Below, piece after piece: positions 38,025 to 48,087 of a stretch of 64,000 nucleotides of DNA. A program made the position numbers and the translations under genes. This DNA comes from Rhodobacterales bacterium 52_120_T64 (lineage in GTDB: Bacteria; Pseudomonadota; Alphaproteobacteria; Rhodobacterales; Rhodobacteraceae). Location: positions 44,658 through 108,657 of the forward strand of contig MABA01000018.1 of assembly GCA_002162875.1 (NCBI GenBank), given 5' to 3'. Every line of letters begins with the position of its first letter. Position 1 is the stretch's first letter. The notes under the pieces are model-generated. The model did not search any database. It saw nothing but the letters and a program-made list of their open reading frames with translations, and was not told where the DNA came from.

Positions 38025-39185
38025 ATGGATTTCAATCTGAATGACGAACAACGCCAGATTTATGAATATGGCGGGCAACTGGCCCAAAGCTATGACAACG
38101 ATTATTGGCTTGAACACGCGCGGGCGCATAAGTTTCCAAAGGAAATGTTCCAGCAGATCGCCGACGACGGTTTTCTAGGCATCATGGTTCCCGAAGAATA
38201 TGGCGGTGCCGGCCTTGGCATGACCGAAATGTCCCTGTTTATGGAGGGGACCTCGAACCACGGCATTCCGTTGCTGATGATGGTGGTGGGGCCGACAATG
38301 TCGATGGCCCATCTGGGCAGCCACGGCACCGATTATCACAAAAAAGAGCTGTTGCCAGCCGCCTGTAAGGGCGACATCCAGTTCTGCTTTGCAATCACCG
38401 AACCGGGCGCAGGTAGCAACTCGATGAAAACCAAGACCTTTGCAAAGGCGGATGGCAAAGGGTTCCGGTTGACGGGCGAAAAAACCTTTATCACCGGCGC
38501 AGATGTGTCGGATTATTGCCTTGTGGTAGCCCGCACAACGCCGCACGATCAGGTTCAGAAAAAGACCGACGGATTTACCCTGTTTGTGGTGGACCTAAAG
38601 AAAAAAGGCGTTGATTTGCAGCGCGTGAAAATTTCGATTCCGCTGCCCGAAGAACAGTTCACCATCTTCTTTGATGACGTAGAACTAAGCGCCGATGATG
38701 TAGTTGGCGAGGTCGGCAAGGGTTTCGATATCCTGTTCGACTCACTTAACCCCGAACGGATCATTCTGGGCGCATTATGTTGCGGCGTCGGGCGTTTTGC
38801 GCTAAACAAGGCCACCGATTACGCGTCGGAACGCGAGGTGTTCGGCCAACCTATCGGCGCACATCAAGGCGTGCAACACCCGCTGGCCAAGGCCTATACT
38901 AACATCGAACTGGCCAGCCTGATGACCCGCCGCGCTGCGTGGGAATTCGACAATAATCTGCCCGCCGGTGCCAGCTCTAACATGGCGAAGTACGCCGCCG
39001 CCGAGGCTGGAATCGAGGCAGTAGACGCCGCCCTGCAAGCGCATGGCGGATCAGGCTTTACCGAAGATACCGGCATTTACGAAATGTACCCGCTGATGCG
39101 ACTGCTACGCACCGCCCCCGTGAACCGCGAGTTGGGTCTTAGCTATATCGGAAATAAAGTCATGGGCTTGCCACGATCTTACTAA
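38025..39185 (+). CDS. acyl-CoA dehydrogenase
   Basis: A 386-residue enzyme. CFAITEPGAGSNS lies near 121-133, E244 in DSLNPER is the likely base, and the C-terminus ends MGLPRSY. It belongs to the same subfamily as the proteins at 20429 and 46905. It is the second of three dehydrogenases in this operon, suggesting several rounds of oxidation or differing chain lengths. Confidence 0.9.
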   Translation: MDFNLNDEQRQIYEYGGQLAQSYDNDYWLEHARAHKFPKEMFQQIADDGFLGIMVPEEYGGAGLGMTEMSLFMEGTSNHGIPLLMMVVGPTMSMAHLGSHGTDYHKKELLPAACKGDIQFCFAITEPGAGSNSMKTKTFAKADGKGFRLTGEKTFITGADVSDYCLVVARTTPHDQVQKKTDGFTLFVVDLKKKGVDLQRVKISIPLPEEQFTIFFDDVELSADDVVGEVGKGFDILFDSLNPERIILGALCCGVGRFALNKATDYASEREVFGQPIGAHQGVQHPLAKAYTNIELASLMTRRAAWEFDNNLPAGASSNMAKYAAAEAGIEAVDAALQAHGGSGFTEDTGIYEMYPLMRLLRTAPVNRELGLSYIGNKVMGLPRSY

Positions 39186-39214
39186 CACAAAACGGCCCAA
39201 GAGGAGTTACAGAA

Positions 39215-40606
39215 ATGGAATTTGGATTACAGTACCGCCGCCCCGACGCGTTTGACAAGCTGGACGCAAAAAGCTGGAGCCCCTTTGAGCTGGCCCCTAT
39301 GGACGAGGTTCGCCGCGTTCAAGAGGAAAAGCTGGTCGCACAGATGGCCTACTTGAAAGAGAACTCGGATTTTTATCGCGATATGCTAGCCGACGCCGGT
39401 GTGGATTTCGACGATATCCGCAGTATTGAGGACCTGCAAAAGGTGCCCTGCACGTTTAAAACCGACGTTCGTGAAAGTCTTGCGGCCAGCAAACCTTTCG
39501 GGCGGCATCTTGCGGCTGATATGCGCGATGTAGTCCAGATGCAGGCGTCATCCGGCACGACGGGCAGCCCCTCTTATGTGGCCCTAACGGAGGCAGATGT
39601 GGAAATGTGGCACGAGATGTCCGCCCGCTGTTTCTTTGCCAACGGCATTCGCCCGGGTGATATGGTGTTACACGGTTTTTCGCTAGCGAAGGGCTTTGTT
39701 GGCGGCATTCCTGTCATGCAAGCGCTGCAATATATGGGTGCGATTGATGTGCCTATCGGGGCCGATGGCGGCGCGGATCGCCTGTTGCGCGCCTGTGCCG
39801 ACACCCGCCCCCGCTGTATCGTTGGTGCACCGAACTTTGTGCTGCACTTGGCCGAAAAAGCCGAGGAAATCCTTGGGGTCAAGGCTTCAGAGCTGGGGGT
39901 CGAGCGGGTTATCGTTGGCGGCGAACCGGGCGGCGGCATCCCTGCCATTCGCGACCGCATCGAGGAACTCTGGGGTGCGAAATGTTGCGAAATGCTGGGT
40001 GGCACCGATTTGGGCATGGCCTATTGGGCCGAATGTGACGAACAAAACGGCATGCATATGGTCAACATGGACCACATCATAACCGAGCTGCTGGACCCCG
40101 AAACCGGCAACATCATTCCCTTCACCCACGGCGCAAAAGGCGAAATGATCTATACCGCCATCAGCCGTGAAGCGAGCCCGATGCTACGTTTTCGGTCGGG
40201 AGATTATATAGAGGTTCTGGCAACCGAATGCGCCTGCGGGCGTACCGGCCCAAAAATTCGCTGCATAGGTCGAACCGATGATATGTTGATCGTTCGGGGC
40301 GCAAATGTCTTCCCTTCGGCCATTCACAGCATCGTTAACGATATGCTTCCCGAAACCAACGGGATTATGCGTGTTGTCGCCGATTTTGACGGCCACACCA
40401 CACAAGGCGCGCTGAAAGTTATCGTCGAACGGGGGCCAGCGCGCGCACCCGCAGACGACGACGCGCTGAAATCACAAATCGAGACCCGCTTGCGCGATGC
40501 CTTGGTTTTCAAGGCCAATGTTACCATCGTCGCAGCGGACACGTTTGAAAAACCGGGTGCCGCAAAGGTTGCCCTAACCCTCAGAAAATTTCCGGACCTG
40601 TCATGA
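39215..40606 (+). CDS. PaaK-like (phenylacetate-CoA ligase family) adenylate-forming ligase
   Basis: A 463-residue ligase with the intact P-loop SSGTTGSP at 112-119, GGTDLGMAYWAEC, and GRTDDMLIVRGANVFPSAI, the canonical C-terminal hinge of PaaK. Two cysteines in ATECACGRTG follow the PaaK zinc/Cys style. It should activate a carboxylic acid to its CoA thioester with ATP. It overlaps the carboxyltransferase gene by four bases, so the acid it activates may be the precursor of the carboxylase substrate. Confidence 0.88.
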   Translation: MEFGLQYRRPDAFDKLDAKSWSPFELAPMDEVRRVQEEKLVAQMAYLKENSDFYRDMLADAGVDFDDIRSIEDLQKVPCTFKTDVRESLAASKPFGRHLAADMRDVVQMQASSGTTGSPSYVALTEADVEMWHEMSARCFFANGIRPGDMVLHGFSLAKGFVGGIPVMQALQYMGAIDVPIGADGGADRLLRACADTRPRCIVGAPNFVLHLAEKAEEILGVKASELGVERVIVGGEPGGGIPAIRDRIEELWGAKCCEMLGGTDLGMAYWAECDEQNGMHMVNMDHIITELLDPETGNIIPFTHGAKGEMIYTAISREASPMLRFRSGDYIEVLATECACGRTGPKIRCIGRTDDMLIVRGANVFPSAIHSIVNDMLPETNGIMRVVADFDGHTTQGALKVIVERGPARAPADDDALKSQIETRLRDALVFKANVTIVAADTFEKPGAAKVALTLRKFPDLS

Positions 40607-42210
40607 CCCAGTTGAAAACCACAATTAATACCAGCTCAGAAGAGTTTCTGGCCAATGAGGCCTCTTACCAACAGAAGTTGGACGAGCTGCATACACTGCG
40701 CCGCTCGCAGCGCGTTGGTGGGCCACAAAAATCCCGCGACCGCCATATCGACAAAGGCAAAATGCTGCCGCGCGAACGCGTGGAGCGGCTGGTTGACCCC
40801 GGCACACCATTTCTTGAACTTGGCGATCTGGCGGGTTTGGGCAAATATGACGGTGTGCCACCGGGTGCCAGCATCATCACCGGCATTGGTGTGATCGAGG
40901 GTCGGCAGTGCATGATTATCGCCAATGATGCCACGGTTAAGGGCGGCACATATTTTGGCGCTACCTGCAAAAAACACGTCCGCGCGCAACGTATCGCATG
41001 GCAGAACCGTCTACCGGTTATCACGCTGGTTGATAGCGGCGGTGCGTTTCTACCTGAAATCGCCAGCATCTTTCCTGATGAGGGCCAGTTCGGCAGTATT
41101 TTCCACAATCAAGTCGGCATGTCCGGTGATGGCATCCCGCAAATTGCCGTCGTTATGGGGCCATGCACGGCAGGTGGTGCCTATATTCCCGCGCTTTGTG
41201 ACGAGGTGGTCATCGTGCGCGGGCAAGGTTTCATGTACCTCGGCGGGCCGGAACTGACCTTCGCCGCAACTGGCGAAGAGGTCGATGCCGAAACGCTTGG
41301 CGGGGGTAAAATGCACAGCTCCGTTTCCGGTGTGACGGACCATCTGGCCGAGGATGACGCCCACGCGCTGTCCATCACCCGCCAGATCGTCTCTCATCTG
41401 GGCGAACTACCACAGCCTCGTAAAACCCCGGCAGCGGCGGTCCCTCCGGCCCTGCCAGTCGAGGAAATCCACGGCATTGTCAGCCGCGACGTCAAGGTGC
41501 CAACCGACAACCGCGAAATCGTCGCCCGCCTTGTGGACGGCAGCGAGTTTCACGAATTCAAACCTATGTATGGCGACACATTGATGACCGGATGGGCGCG
41601 CATCCACGGCCATGAGGTTGGCATCCTCGCCAATACCGGCGTACTGTTCGTCGAGGCGGCATTGAAAGCCACGCATTTCATCAACCTGTGTGTCCAACGC
41701 GATATTCCGCTGGTGTTTCTGGCAGATGTTAACGGATTTATGGTTGGCCGCGAGGTCGAACAGGCCGGCATCGCCAAGGCCGGCGCCAAGATGATTACCG
41801 CCATGTCCTCCGCAAGGGTGCCGAAATATACGGTGATTACCGGCGGGGCTTACGGCGCAGGGTATTTGGCCATGCTGGGCCGCCCGTTCCAACCCGACGC
41901 GATGTTTGCATGGCCCTCGGGGCGTTCTGCGATCATGGGACCGGATCAAGCCGCAAGTGTATTGGCGCAAGTGCGGGCGCAAATTATGGCGAGGGATGGC
42001 AAAACATGGACCCCCGAGGAAGAAGAAGCCTTCAAAGCCCCTGTTCGCAAGGAATACGAGGATTTTCAGGGGGCTTACAACTTTGCTTCGAACCTGTGGA
42101 TCGACAATGTAATCGAACCGTCCGAAACCCGCGATGTACTGGCGTTGCTGCTTGATGTGGCCTCGCGACGACCCAAAGTTGAAACCAATTTCGGCGTGTT
42201 CCGGTTCTAA
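40603..42210 (+). CDS. acyl-CoA carboxylase, carboxyltransferase (beta) subunit
   Basis: A 535-residue carboxyltransferase of full length for methylcrotonyl/geranyl-type beta subunits, with two crotonase-like halves. KGGTYFGATCKKHVRAQ and YLGGPELTFAATGEE lie in the N half, GGAYGAGYLAMLGR and LWIDNVIEP in the C half; it ends FGVFRF. It differs clearly from the fragment at 2-718 (GGAYGAGYLAML against GGSYGAGNYGMC), so the two carboxylases are paralogues with probably different substrates. The biotin carboxylase follows ten bases later. Confidence 0.92.
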   Translation: MTQLKTTINTSSEEFLANEASYQQKLDELHTLRRSQRVGGPQKSRDRHIDKGKMLPRERVERLVDPGTPFLELGDLAGLGKYDGVPPGASIITGIGVIEGRQCMIIANDATVKGGTYFGATCKKHVRAQRIAWQNRLPVITLVDSGGAFLPEIASIFPDEGQFGSIFHNQVGMSGDGIPQIAVVMGPCTAGGAYIPALCDEVVIVRGQGFMYLGGPELTFAATGEEVDAETLGGGKMHSSVSGVTDHLAEDDAHALSITRQIVSHLGELPQPRKTPAAAVPPALPVEEIHGIVSRDVKVPTDNREIVARLVDGSEFHEFKPMYGDTLMTGWARIHGHEVGILANTGVLFVEAALKATHFINLCVQRDIPLVFLADVNGFMVGREVEQAGIAKAGAKMITAMSSARVPKYTVITGGAYGAGYLAMLGRPFQPDAMFAWPSGRSAIMGPDQAASVLAQVRAQIMARDGKTWTPEEEEAFKAPVRKEYEDFQGAYNFASNLWIDNVIEPSETRDVLALLLDVASRRPKVETNFGVFRF

Positions 42211-42220
42211 GGATAGTATC

Positions 42221-44236
42221 ATGCAAATCAAAACATTGCTTATAGCAAACCGTGGTGAAATCGCTTGCCGCATTGCCCGCACCGCCCGTGCATTGGGGAT
42301 CACCCCCGTCGGTGTCCATTCCGAGGCGGACGCGAACGCACTACATGTGCGCGAGATCGGGCGCTCGATCCTGATTGGCGCGGGTCCGGCCAGTGAAAGC
42401 TACCTGAAAATCGACGCGGTGATTGATGCCGCCAAACGGGCGGGGGCGGATGCGATCCACCCCGGTTACGGCTTTCTGGCTGAAAACCCCGAATTCGCCC
42501 AAGCAGTCGAGGATGCCGGAATGGTATTCGTCGGCCCCACCGCCGATACGTTGGACCGTTTTGGCGACAAGGCCAGCGCCAAAGAGGCCGCGATTGCCGC
42601 CAACGTTCCGGTTGTTGCCGGTGTCGCCGGTGCGAAATCCGACCCCGATGAAATCGCGGCTGCCGTGCGTGAAATGGGCTTTCCCGTTTTGCTTAAAGCG
42701 GTTGGCGGTGGCGGCGGACGTGGCCAGCGTCTGGTCGAATCCGACGCCACCTTAAAACAAGACATCGAGGGCGCGCTGCGCGAGGCAAAATCCACCTTTG
42801 GTTCCGAGGGTATGCTGCTTGAACGCTTCCTCCCCGAGGCCCGCCACGTCGAGGTCCAGATCGCTGGTGATGGCGCAGGCCACGTCGTGCATCTGTTTGA
42901 GCGCGACTGCACCTTACAACGCCGCCACCAAAAAGTGATCGAGGAGGCCCCCGCATGGGGCTTGCCACGCGACCTGCTGGACAAAATCGCCGCCGACTCG
43001 GTCCGATTGGGCGAAAGCCTGAATTATCGCGGCTTGGGAACGGTCGAGTTTCTAGTTGCAGGCGACGAATACTTCTTCCTCGAAGTTAATCCGCGCATTC
43101 AGGTCGAACACCCAGTAACCGAGGCCATTACCGGCCTTGATCTGGTCGCGCTGCATTTGCGGATCGCCGAGGGGGCCGGACTGGGCCTCCAGCAAAGCGA
43201 TATCACCTGCACTGGCCACGCCGTCGAGGCACGCCTTTACGCCGAAGATCCGGCCAACCAGTTTGCGCCCTCCACCGGTAAAATCACCACGCTGGCCCTG
43301 CCCGATGGCATCCGCATCGACAGCGGCGTGGAAACCGGTGACGAGGTAAGCCCTTTCTACGACCCGATGATCGCCAAGTTGATCGTCCACGCGGAGGATC
43401 GCGAAACCGCATTGGCACGGCTGGCCGAAGCCTTGGAACATACCATCGTCGCAGGTGTGGAAACCAACCGTGATTTCTTGACGGCCCTGACCCGCGACCG
43501 GGATTTTGCGCAGATGAAAGTGCATACCCGCTGGATTGATACCCGTCTTGCGGATCTGACAACGCCGCCAGCTGACAAAACCGCCGACCTGTGGCGTGCG
43601 GTGGCAGCGGTGCTTTATGTCACCAAAGGCCGCGATGATCACACGACTAACCCTTGGGAAAATCACAGCACATTCACCGGCTGGCGCTTAAATGTCGGCG
43701 ACCCCTTGGTCGAGGCAGGCCAGCGCGTCACCCTGATGAGCGCGGGCAATGCCGGCGAAGAACTGCGCGTTAGTCCGATTGGTATCAACGGGACGTTCAC
43801 GATCTTTGACACCTCGGAAACACCGTTGACCCTGACCTGCGTTGAGCGCGGCAACGGGCAGTGGCAGGTCACCTATGACAGCGAGGTCCTGATGCTGGAC
43901 GCCCGCATTAACGGCGACACCATCGAAATCGGCACCTCCGCCAACCGCCGCCTGTTCCACGCTGCCCCGCCGCTAGCTTTTGCCGGAGCTGACGGAGCCG
44001 CCGAACGCATGGTGGAATCTCCGCTGACCGGCATGATTGTCGAAGTCATCGTGTCGGACGGCGACGAGGTTGCCGAGGGGGACGTGATCGCGATACTGGA
44101 ATCCATGAAAATGGAGATATCGATCAAAGCCGCCGCCTCGGGCATCGCCACCAATATTTCAATCGAGAAAGGCATGATGGTTGACCGTGGTCAAACTCTT
44201 GCCGAAATCGCCCCCAACGAAAGTGAACCGACATGA
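42221..44236 (+). CDS. acyl-CoA carboxylase, biotin carboxylase plus biotin carrier (alpha) subunit
   Basis: A 671-residue protein starting at the ATG after AAGGATAGTATC. Biotin carboxylase domain (IANRGEIACRIA), ATP-grasp domain with GGGGGRGQR, EVNPRIQVEHPVTE, and a C-terminal biotinyl domain with K630 in ESMKME. It works with the preceding carboxyltransferase. The stop overlaps the lyase start (ATGA), linking carboxylation to the following cleavage step. Confidence 0.94.
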   Translation: MQIKTLLIANRGEIACRIARTARALGITPVGVHSEADANALHVREIGRSILIGAGPASESYLKIDAVIDAAKRAGADAIHPGYGFLAENPEFAQAVEDAGMVFVGPTADTLDRFGDKASAKEAAIAANVPVVAGVAGAKSDPDEIAAAVREMGFPVLLKAVGGGGGRGQRLVESDATLKQDIEGALREAKSTFGSEGMLLERFLPEARHVEVQIAGDGAGHVVHLFERDCTLQRRHQKVIEEAPAWGLPRDLLDKIAADSVRLGESLNYRGLGTVEFLVAGDEYFFLEVNPRIQVEHPVTEAITGLDLVALHLRIAEGAGLGLQQSDITCTGHAVEARLYAEDPANQFAPSTGKITTLALPDGIRIDSGVETGDEVSPFYDPMIAKLIVHAEDRETALARLAEALEHTIVAGVETNRDFLTALTRDRDFAQMKVHTRWIDTRLADLTTPPADKTADLWRAVAAVLYVTKGRDDHTTNPWENHSTFTGWRLNVGDPLVEAGQRVTLMSAGNAGEELRVSPIGINGTFTIFDTSETPLTLTCVERGNGQWQVTYDSEVLMLDARINGDTIEIGTSANRRLFHAAPPLAFAGADGAAERMVESPLTGMIVEVIVSDGDEVAEGDVIAILESMKMEISIKAAASGIATNISIEKGMMVDRGQTLAEIAPNESEPT

Positions 44237-45186
44237 GTGATTTTCCAAAATTCGTCGAATTCCGCGAAGAAGGCCCCCGCGAGGGCTTTCAGATCGAGAA
44301 GAAAATATACCCCATCGAACAGCGCATTGAACTGATCGACATGCTGTCCGATACTGGCCTGAAACGCATTCAGGTAGGCAGTTTCGTCAGCCCAAAATAC
44401 GTACCGCAAATGTCCGACACGGGCGAGTTGTTCGAGCGTATCAAACGGGTAGAAGGTGTCGATTACACCGCGCTCTGGCTGAACGACAAAGGGTTCCGCA
44501 AGGCCATGACCGCGCATAATGTCGATATCGACCCGCGCTTGCTATTCTACCCGTCGGACACGTTCTCGCGCCAGAATAATAACGCCTCGTCGATGGAAAT
44601 GCGCGAAAAACAACGCGACTGGGTCCGGCTTTATAAAGAAGAGGGCCTAACGGTCGATGCCGCCTATGTGATGACCGCCTTTGGCTGTAACTTCGAGGGC
44701 GAAATTCCGCAGGAGCGCGTACTGGACGATTTCCGTTTTATCATTGATCTGTGTGCCGACGAGGACATCCCCCTGCCGATCCTTGTGATCGCTGACACGA
44801 TGGGCTGGGGCAACCCCGAAGCCGTTAAACGGATGATCGGCGCATTGCGCGACATGGCCCCGACGGCCCGCATAGGTATGCACATCCACGACACACGCGG
44901 CATGGGCATCACCAACGTTTACGCCGCCCTTTCCATGGGTGTTGACATGTTCGAAAGCTCCATCGCGGGGCTGGGCGGATGCCCGTTCGCAGGCCACGGC
45001 CACGCCCGCGCTGCTGGCAATGTCAGCACAGAGGACGCCGTGTTCATGTGTCATGAACTAGGAATCGAAACCGGCATTAATCTGGATAAACTTATCCTCG
45101 CTGCAACAAAAGCCGAAGAAATCATCGGCGTTCCGCTAATGGGACGTGTGATGCACACTGGCGGACTAGACAAATATCGCAAGTAA
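44233..45186 (+). CDS. HMG-CoA lyase-like enzyme (divergent)
   Basis: A 317-residue DRE-TIM metallolyase. Compared with HMG-CoA lyase, the N-terminal metal motif GPRDGLQ is GPREGFQ (E17 instead of Asp), the HxH pair is H217/H219 in HIHDTRG, the catalytic Cys is kept (C250 in GLGGCPFA) and N263 in AGNVSTED is kept. A small insertion (GHGHAR) follows the Cys. In citronellol breakdown an HMG-lyase-like step follows carboxylation and hydration, so a 3-hydroxy-3-alkylglutaryl-CoA is a plausible substrate. Confidence 0.85.
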   Translation: MSDFPKFVEFREEGPREGFQIEKKIYPIEQRIELIDMLSDTGLKRIQVGSFVSPKYVPQMSDTGELFERIKRVEGVDYTALWLNDKGFRKAMTAHNVDIDPRLLFYPSDTFSRQNNNASSMEMREKQRDWVRLYKEEGLTVDAAYVMTAFGCNFEGEIPQERVLDDFRFIIDLCADEDIPLPILVIADTMGWGNPEAVKRMIGALRDMAPTARIGMHIHDTRGMGITNVYAALSMGVDMFESSIAGLGGCPFAGHGHARAAGNVSTEDAVFMCHELGIETGINLDKLILAATKAEEIIGVPLMGRVMHTGGLDKYRK

Positions 45187-45202
45187 AAACAAGGATAGAA
45201 CC

Positions 45203-46117
45203 ATGACAAAAACATTAAACGGCAAAGTCGTTTTGGTCACAGGTGCCGGTGGCGGTATTGGCCGTGACATCGCACTTACAGCCGCAGCGCAAGGTGCAGC
45301 CGTGGTCGTGAATGACCTTGGGGCCTCGCTGAAAGGCGCCGGGAAAACCGAGCTGGCCGCACAAACCGTGGTTGACGAGATCAAAGCCGCAGGCGGTGAT
45401 GCCGTAGCCAATTCAGACAGTGTTGCCGAACCGGACGCCGCCCGCGCGATGGTGGAACTGGCGGTCAAGGAATTCGGTCGCATTGATGCGGTGGTAAATA
45501 ACGCTGGTATCCTGCGTGACGGTTTTTTCCACAAGATGACCTATGAAGATTTCGATGCGGTGGTGAAGGTTCACCTTTACGGCGCGTTCAACACCAGCCG
45601 CGCGGCAGCGGATTACTTCCGTGAACAGGAAAGCGGCGCGCTGGTGCATATGACCTCGACCTCTGGCCTGATCGGCAACTTGGCGCAGGCGAACTATTCC
45701 GCGGCCAAACTGGGGATCGCGGCACTGTCAAAATCCATCGCGCTTGATTTGCAACGCTGGAACGTGCGCTCGAATTGCATCGCGCCATTTGCTTGGAGCC
45801 GGATGATCGCCTCGATCAAAGTTGACAGCCCTGAACAGCAGGCGCGGGTCGAAAAGCTTAAACAAATGACGCCCGCCAAAGTTGCCGTCATGGCCGCGTT
45901 TCTGGCCTCGGATGCAGCATCCGATGTCACGGGACAGATATTCGCCGTTCGCAACAACGAGATTTTCCTCGTTAACCAGCCACGCCCCGTGCGCTCGGTG
46001 CATCGTTCCGAAGGCTGGACGCCCGAAACTATTGCCGAACACGCGATTCCAGCCCTCAAGGCCAGCTTTGTACCGCTCGAAGTTTCCGCCGACGTCTTTT
46101 CGTGGGATCCAGTGTAA
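45203..46117 (+). CDS. SDR oxidoreductase, multifunctional-enzyme-2 type 3-hydroxyacyl-CoA dehydrogenase
   Basis: A 304-residue classical SDR. TGAGGGIGRD and VVVNDLGAS form the NAD-binding start typical of the HSD17B4/MFE-2 dehydrogenase unit; NNAG and YSAAKLG complete the motif set. It probably oxidises a (3R)-hydroxyacyl-CoA formed by a hot-dog hydratase. Its stop overlaps the next start (TAATG). Confidence 0.88.
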   Translation: MTKTLNGKVVLVTGAGGGIGRDIALTAAAQGAAVVVNDLGASLKGAGKTELAAQTVVDEIKAAGGDAVANSDSVAEPDAARAMVELAVKEFGRIDAVVNNAGILRDGFFHKMTYEDFDAVVKVHLYGAFNTSRAAADYFREQESGALVHMTSTSGLIGNLAQANYSAAKLGIAALSKSIALDLQRWNVRSNCIAPFAWSRMIASIKVDSPEQQARVEKLKQMTPAKVAVMAAFLASDAASDVTGQIFAVRNNEIFLVNQPRPVRSVHRSEGWTPETIAEHAIPALKASFVPLEVSADVFSWDPV

Positions 46118-46908
46118 TGGGTCGGCGCAAGGATAAACTGACCTCGGACATCGCATGGAGCAACGCCGATACGATCAACGTGCGCGGCTTGGACCTGCCT
46201 AATGAGATCCTCGGTCATATGAACCTTGGCGATCTGGCGTTTTTGCAACTTACAGGCCGTAAAGCCACGCCCGAGGAATCGAAGGTCTTTAACGCCATCG
46301 TTATCACACTGGTTGAACACGGTATCACCCCGTCGGCGATTGCCGCGCGCATGACCTATATGGGCGCACCGGAATCGTTGCAGGCAGCGGTTGCGGCGGG
46401 TCTTTGCGGGCTTGGCACGGTTTTTGTCGGCTCGATGGAAGGTGCCTCCAAAATGTTATACGAGGCACTGCCCGAGGACAAAATCGGCACTGGCGTTGAT
46501 CTGGATGCGCTGGCGGTCGAAACCGTTGATGCATTCCGCGCACGGCGCGCCATCGTGCCGGGCTTGGGCCATCCGGTCCATAAACCCGTAGACCCCCGCA
46601 CCCCGCGCCTGTTCGAAATCGCGGCGGAAAACGGCAAATCGGGTGAATACATCGCCCTGATGCAGAAAATCCACGCGGTTGCCGAAGAAAAATCCGGTAA
46701 AGTTCTACCAATTAACGCCACCGGCGCTGTTGGCGCAATCTGCTGCGAGTTCGGCTTCCCGTGGAAAATCGTGCGCGGTTTTGGCGTGATGGCACGGGCA
46801 ATCGGGTTGGTCGGGCATATTATGGAAGAAAGCGAAAACCCCATTTCCTTTGATATCTGGCAACGGGTAGAAGAAGAAATACTGGAAACCAGCGGACCTG
46901 ACAAATGA
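46117..46908 (+). CDS. citryl-CoA lyase/citrate-synthase-fold protein
   Basis: A 263-residue stand-alone protein of the citrate synthase superfamily, like the C-terminal citryl-CoA-lyase unit of ATP-citrate lyase. GSMEGASKM, PGLGHPVHK with H152/H155, and AIGLVGHIMEE are visible. It is much shorter than citrate synthase. Family members cleave citryl-CoA to acetyl-CoA and oxaloacetate; in this operon it may split a branched 3-hydroxy-3-carboxy acyl-CoA instead, which is an inference from context. Confidence 0.82.
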   Translation: MGRRKDKLTSDIAWSNADTINVRGLDLPNEILGHMNLGDLAFLQLTGRKATPEESKVFNAIVITLVEHGITPSAIAARMTYMGAPESLQAAVAAGLCGLGTVFVGSMEGASKMLYEALPEDKIGTGVDLDALAVETVDAFRARRAIVPGLGHPVHKPVDPRTPRLFEIAAENGKSGEYIALMQKIHAVAEEKSGKVLPINATGAVGAICCEFGFPWKIVRGFGVMARAIGLVGHIMEESENPISFDIWQRVEEEILETSGPDK

Positions 46909-48077
46909 GCCAACTACCAACCACCGCCTCGGGCGACCATGACGATCTGCGCGATGCCCTGCGGGCGCTTTGCGCGGAATTCCCCCCCGAATATCATCGC
47001 AAACACGGGGCTGACGAAACCCACCCCGAGGAATTCATCGACGCCCTGACCCGCGCCGGCTGGCTGGCCGCGATGATCCCCGAGGAATACGGCGGCTCCG
47101 GCCTTGGCCTGACCGAGGCGTCTATCGTGATGGAAGAAATCAACCGTTCCGGCGGGAACGCGGGGCATTGTCACGGGCAGATGTATAACATGGGCACGTT
47201 GTTGCGGCATGGCTCGGACGCGCAAAAACAGAAATACTTGCCCGGCATTGCCTCGGGCGAATTGCGCCTGCAATCCATGGCGGTGACGGAACCGACGACG
47301 GGCACGGACACCACCAAGCTGAAGACCACCGCCGTGAAAAAGGGCGATAAATATGTGGTTAACGGCCAAAAGGTCTGGATCAGCCGCCTGAAACACTCGG
47401 ATCTGATGATCCTGCTGGCGCGCACTACACCGCTGGCCGATGTTAAACGCAAGTCGCTGGGCATGTCGATTTTCATTGTTGATCTACGCGACGCTATCGG
47501 TAACGGCATGGGAATCCAGCCGATTGACAATCTGGTCGGCCATGAAACCAGCGAGGTGTTTTTCGACAACCTCGAAATCCCCGCCGAAAATATGATCGGT
47601 GAGGAAGGGCGCGGCTTTTACCACATCCTTGACGGGCTGAACGCGGAACGCACGCTGATTGCGGCGGAATGTATTGGTGATGGCTACTGGTTCATCGAAA
47701 AATCCCGTGCCTACGCCAACGAACGTGTCGTGTTTGACCGCCCCATCGGCCAAAATCAGGGCGTGCAATTCCCGATTGCGAAATCCTTTGTTGCGATCGA
47801 GGCTGCCAATCTGATGCGATTTGAATCGTGTCGCCGCTTTGACGCTGGCGAGGATTGCGGCGCACAAGCCAACATGGCCAAATTACTGGCCGCCGATGCC
47901 AGCTGGGAGGCCGCGAATGCCTGTATCCAGACCTTTGGCGGCTTTGGCTTTGCCCGCGAATATGACGTAGAACGCAAATTCCGCGAGACCCGCCTGTATC
48001 AGGTCGCCCCGATTTCTACCAACCTGATCCTGTCTTATGTTGGGGAACACATCCTCGGCATGCCACGATCGTTCTAG
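46905..48077 (+). CDS. acyl-CoA dehydrogenase
   Basis: A 390-residue enzyme coupled to the lyase gene by an ATGA overlap. MAVTEPTTGTDTTKLKT matches the TTGxDTTK variant seen in the dehydrogenase at 20429, and E248 in DGLNAER is the likely base; it ends LGMPRSF. It is the third dehydrogenase of the operon and is followed by a hydratase. Confidence 0.9.
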   Translation: MSQLPTTASGDHDDLRDALRALCAEFPPEYHRKHGADETHPEEFIDALTRAGWLAAMIPEEYGGSGLGLTEASIVMEEINRSGGNAGHCHGQMYNMGTLLRHGSDAQKQKYLPGIASGELRLQSMAVTEPTTGTDTTKLKTTAVKKGDKYVVNGQKVWISRLKHSDLMILLARTTPLADVKRKSLGMSIFIVDLRDAIGNGMGIQPIDNLVGHETSEVFFDNLEIPAENMIGEEGRGFYHILDGLNAERTLIAAECIGDGYWFIEKSRAYANERVVFDRPIGQNQGVQFPIAKSFVAIEAANLMRFESCRRFDAGEDCGAQANMAKLLAADASWEAANACIQTFGGFGFAREYDVERKFRETRLYQVAPISTNLILSYVGEHILGMPRSF

Positions 48078-48087
48078 GAAGTTTACT

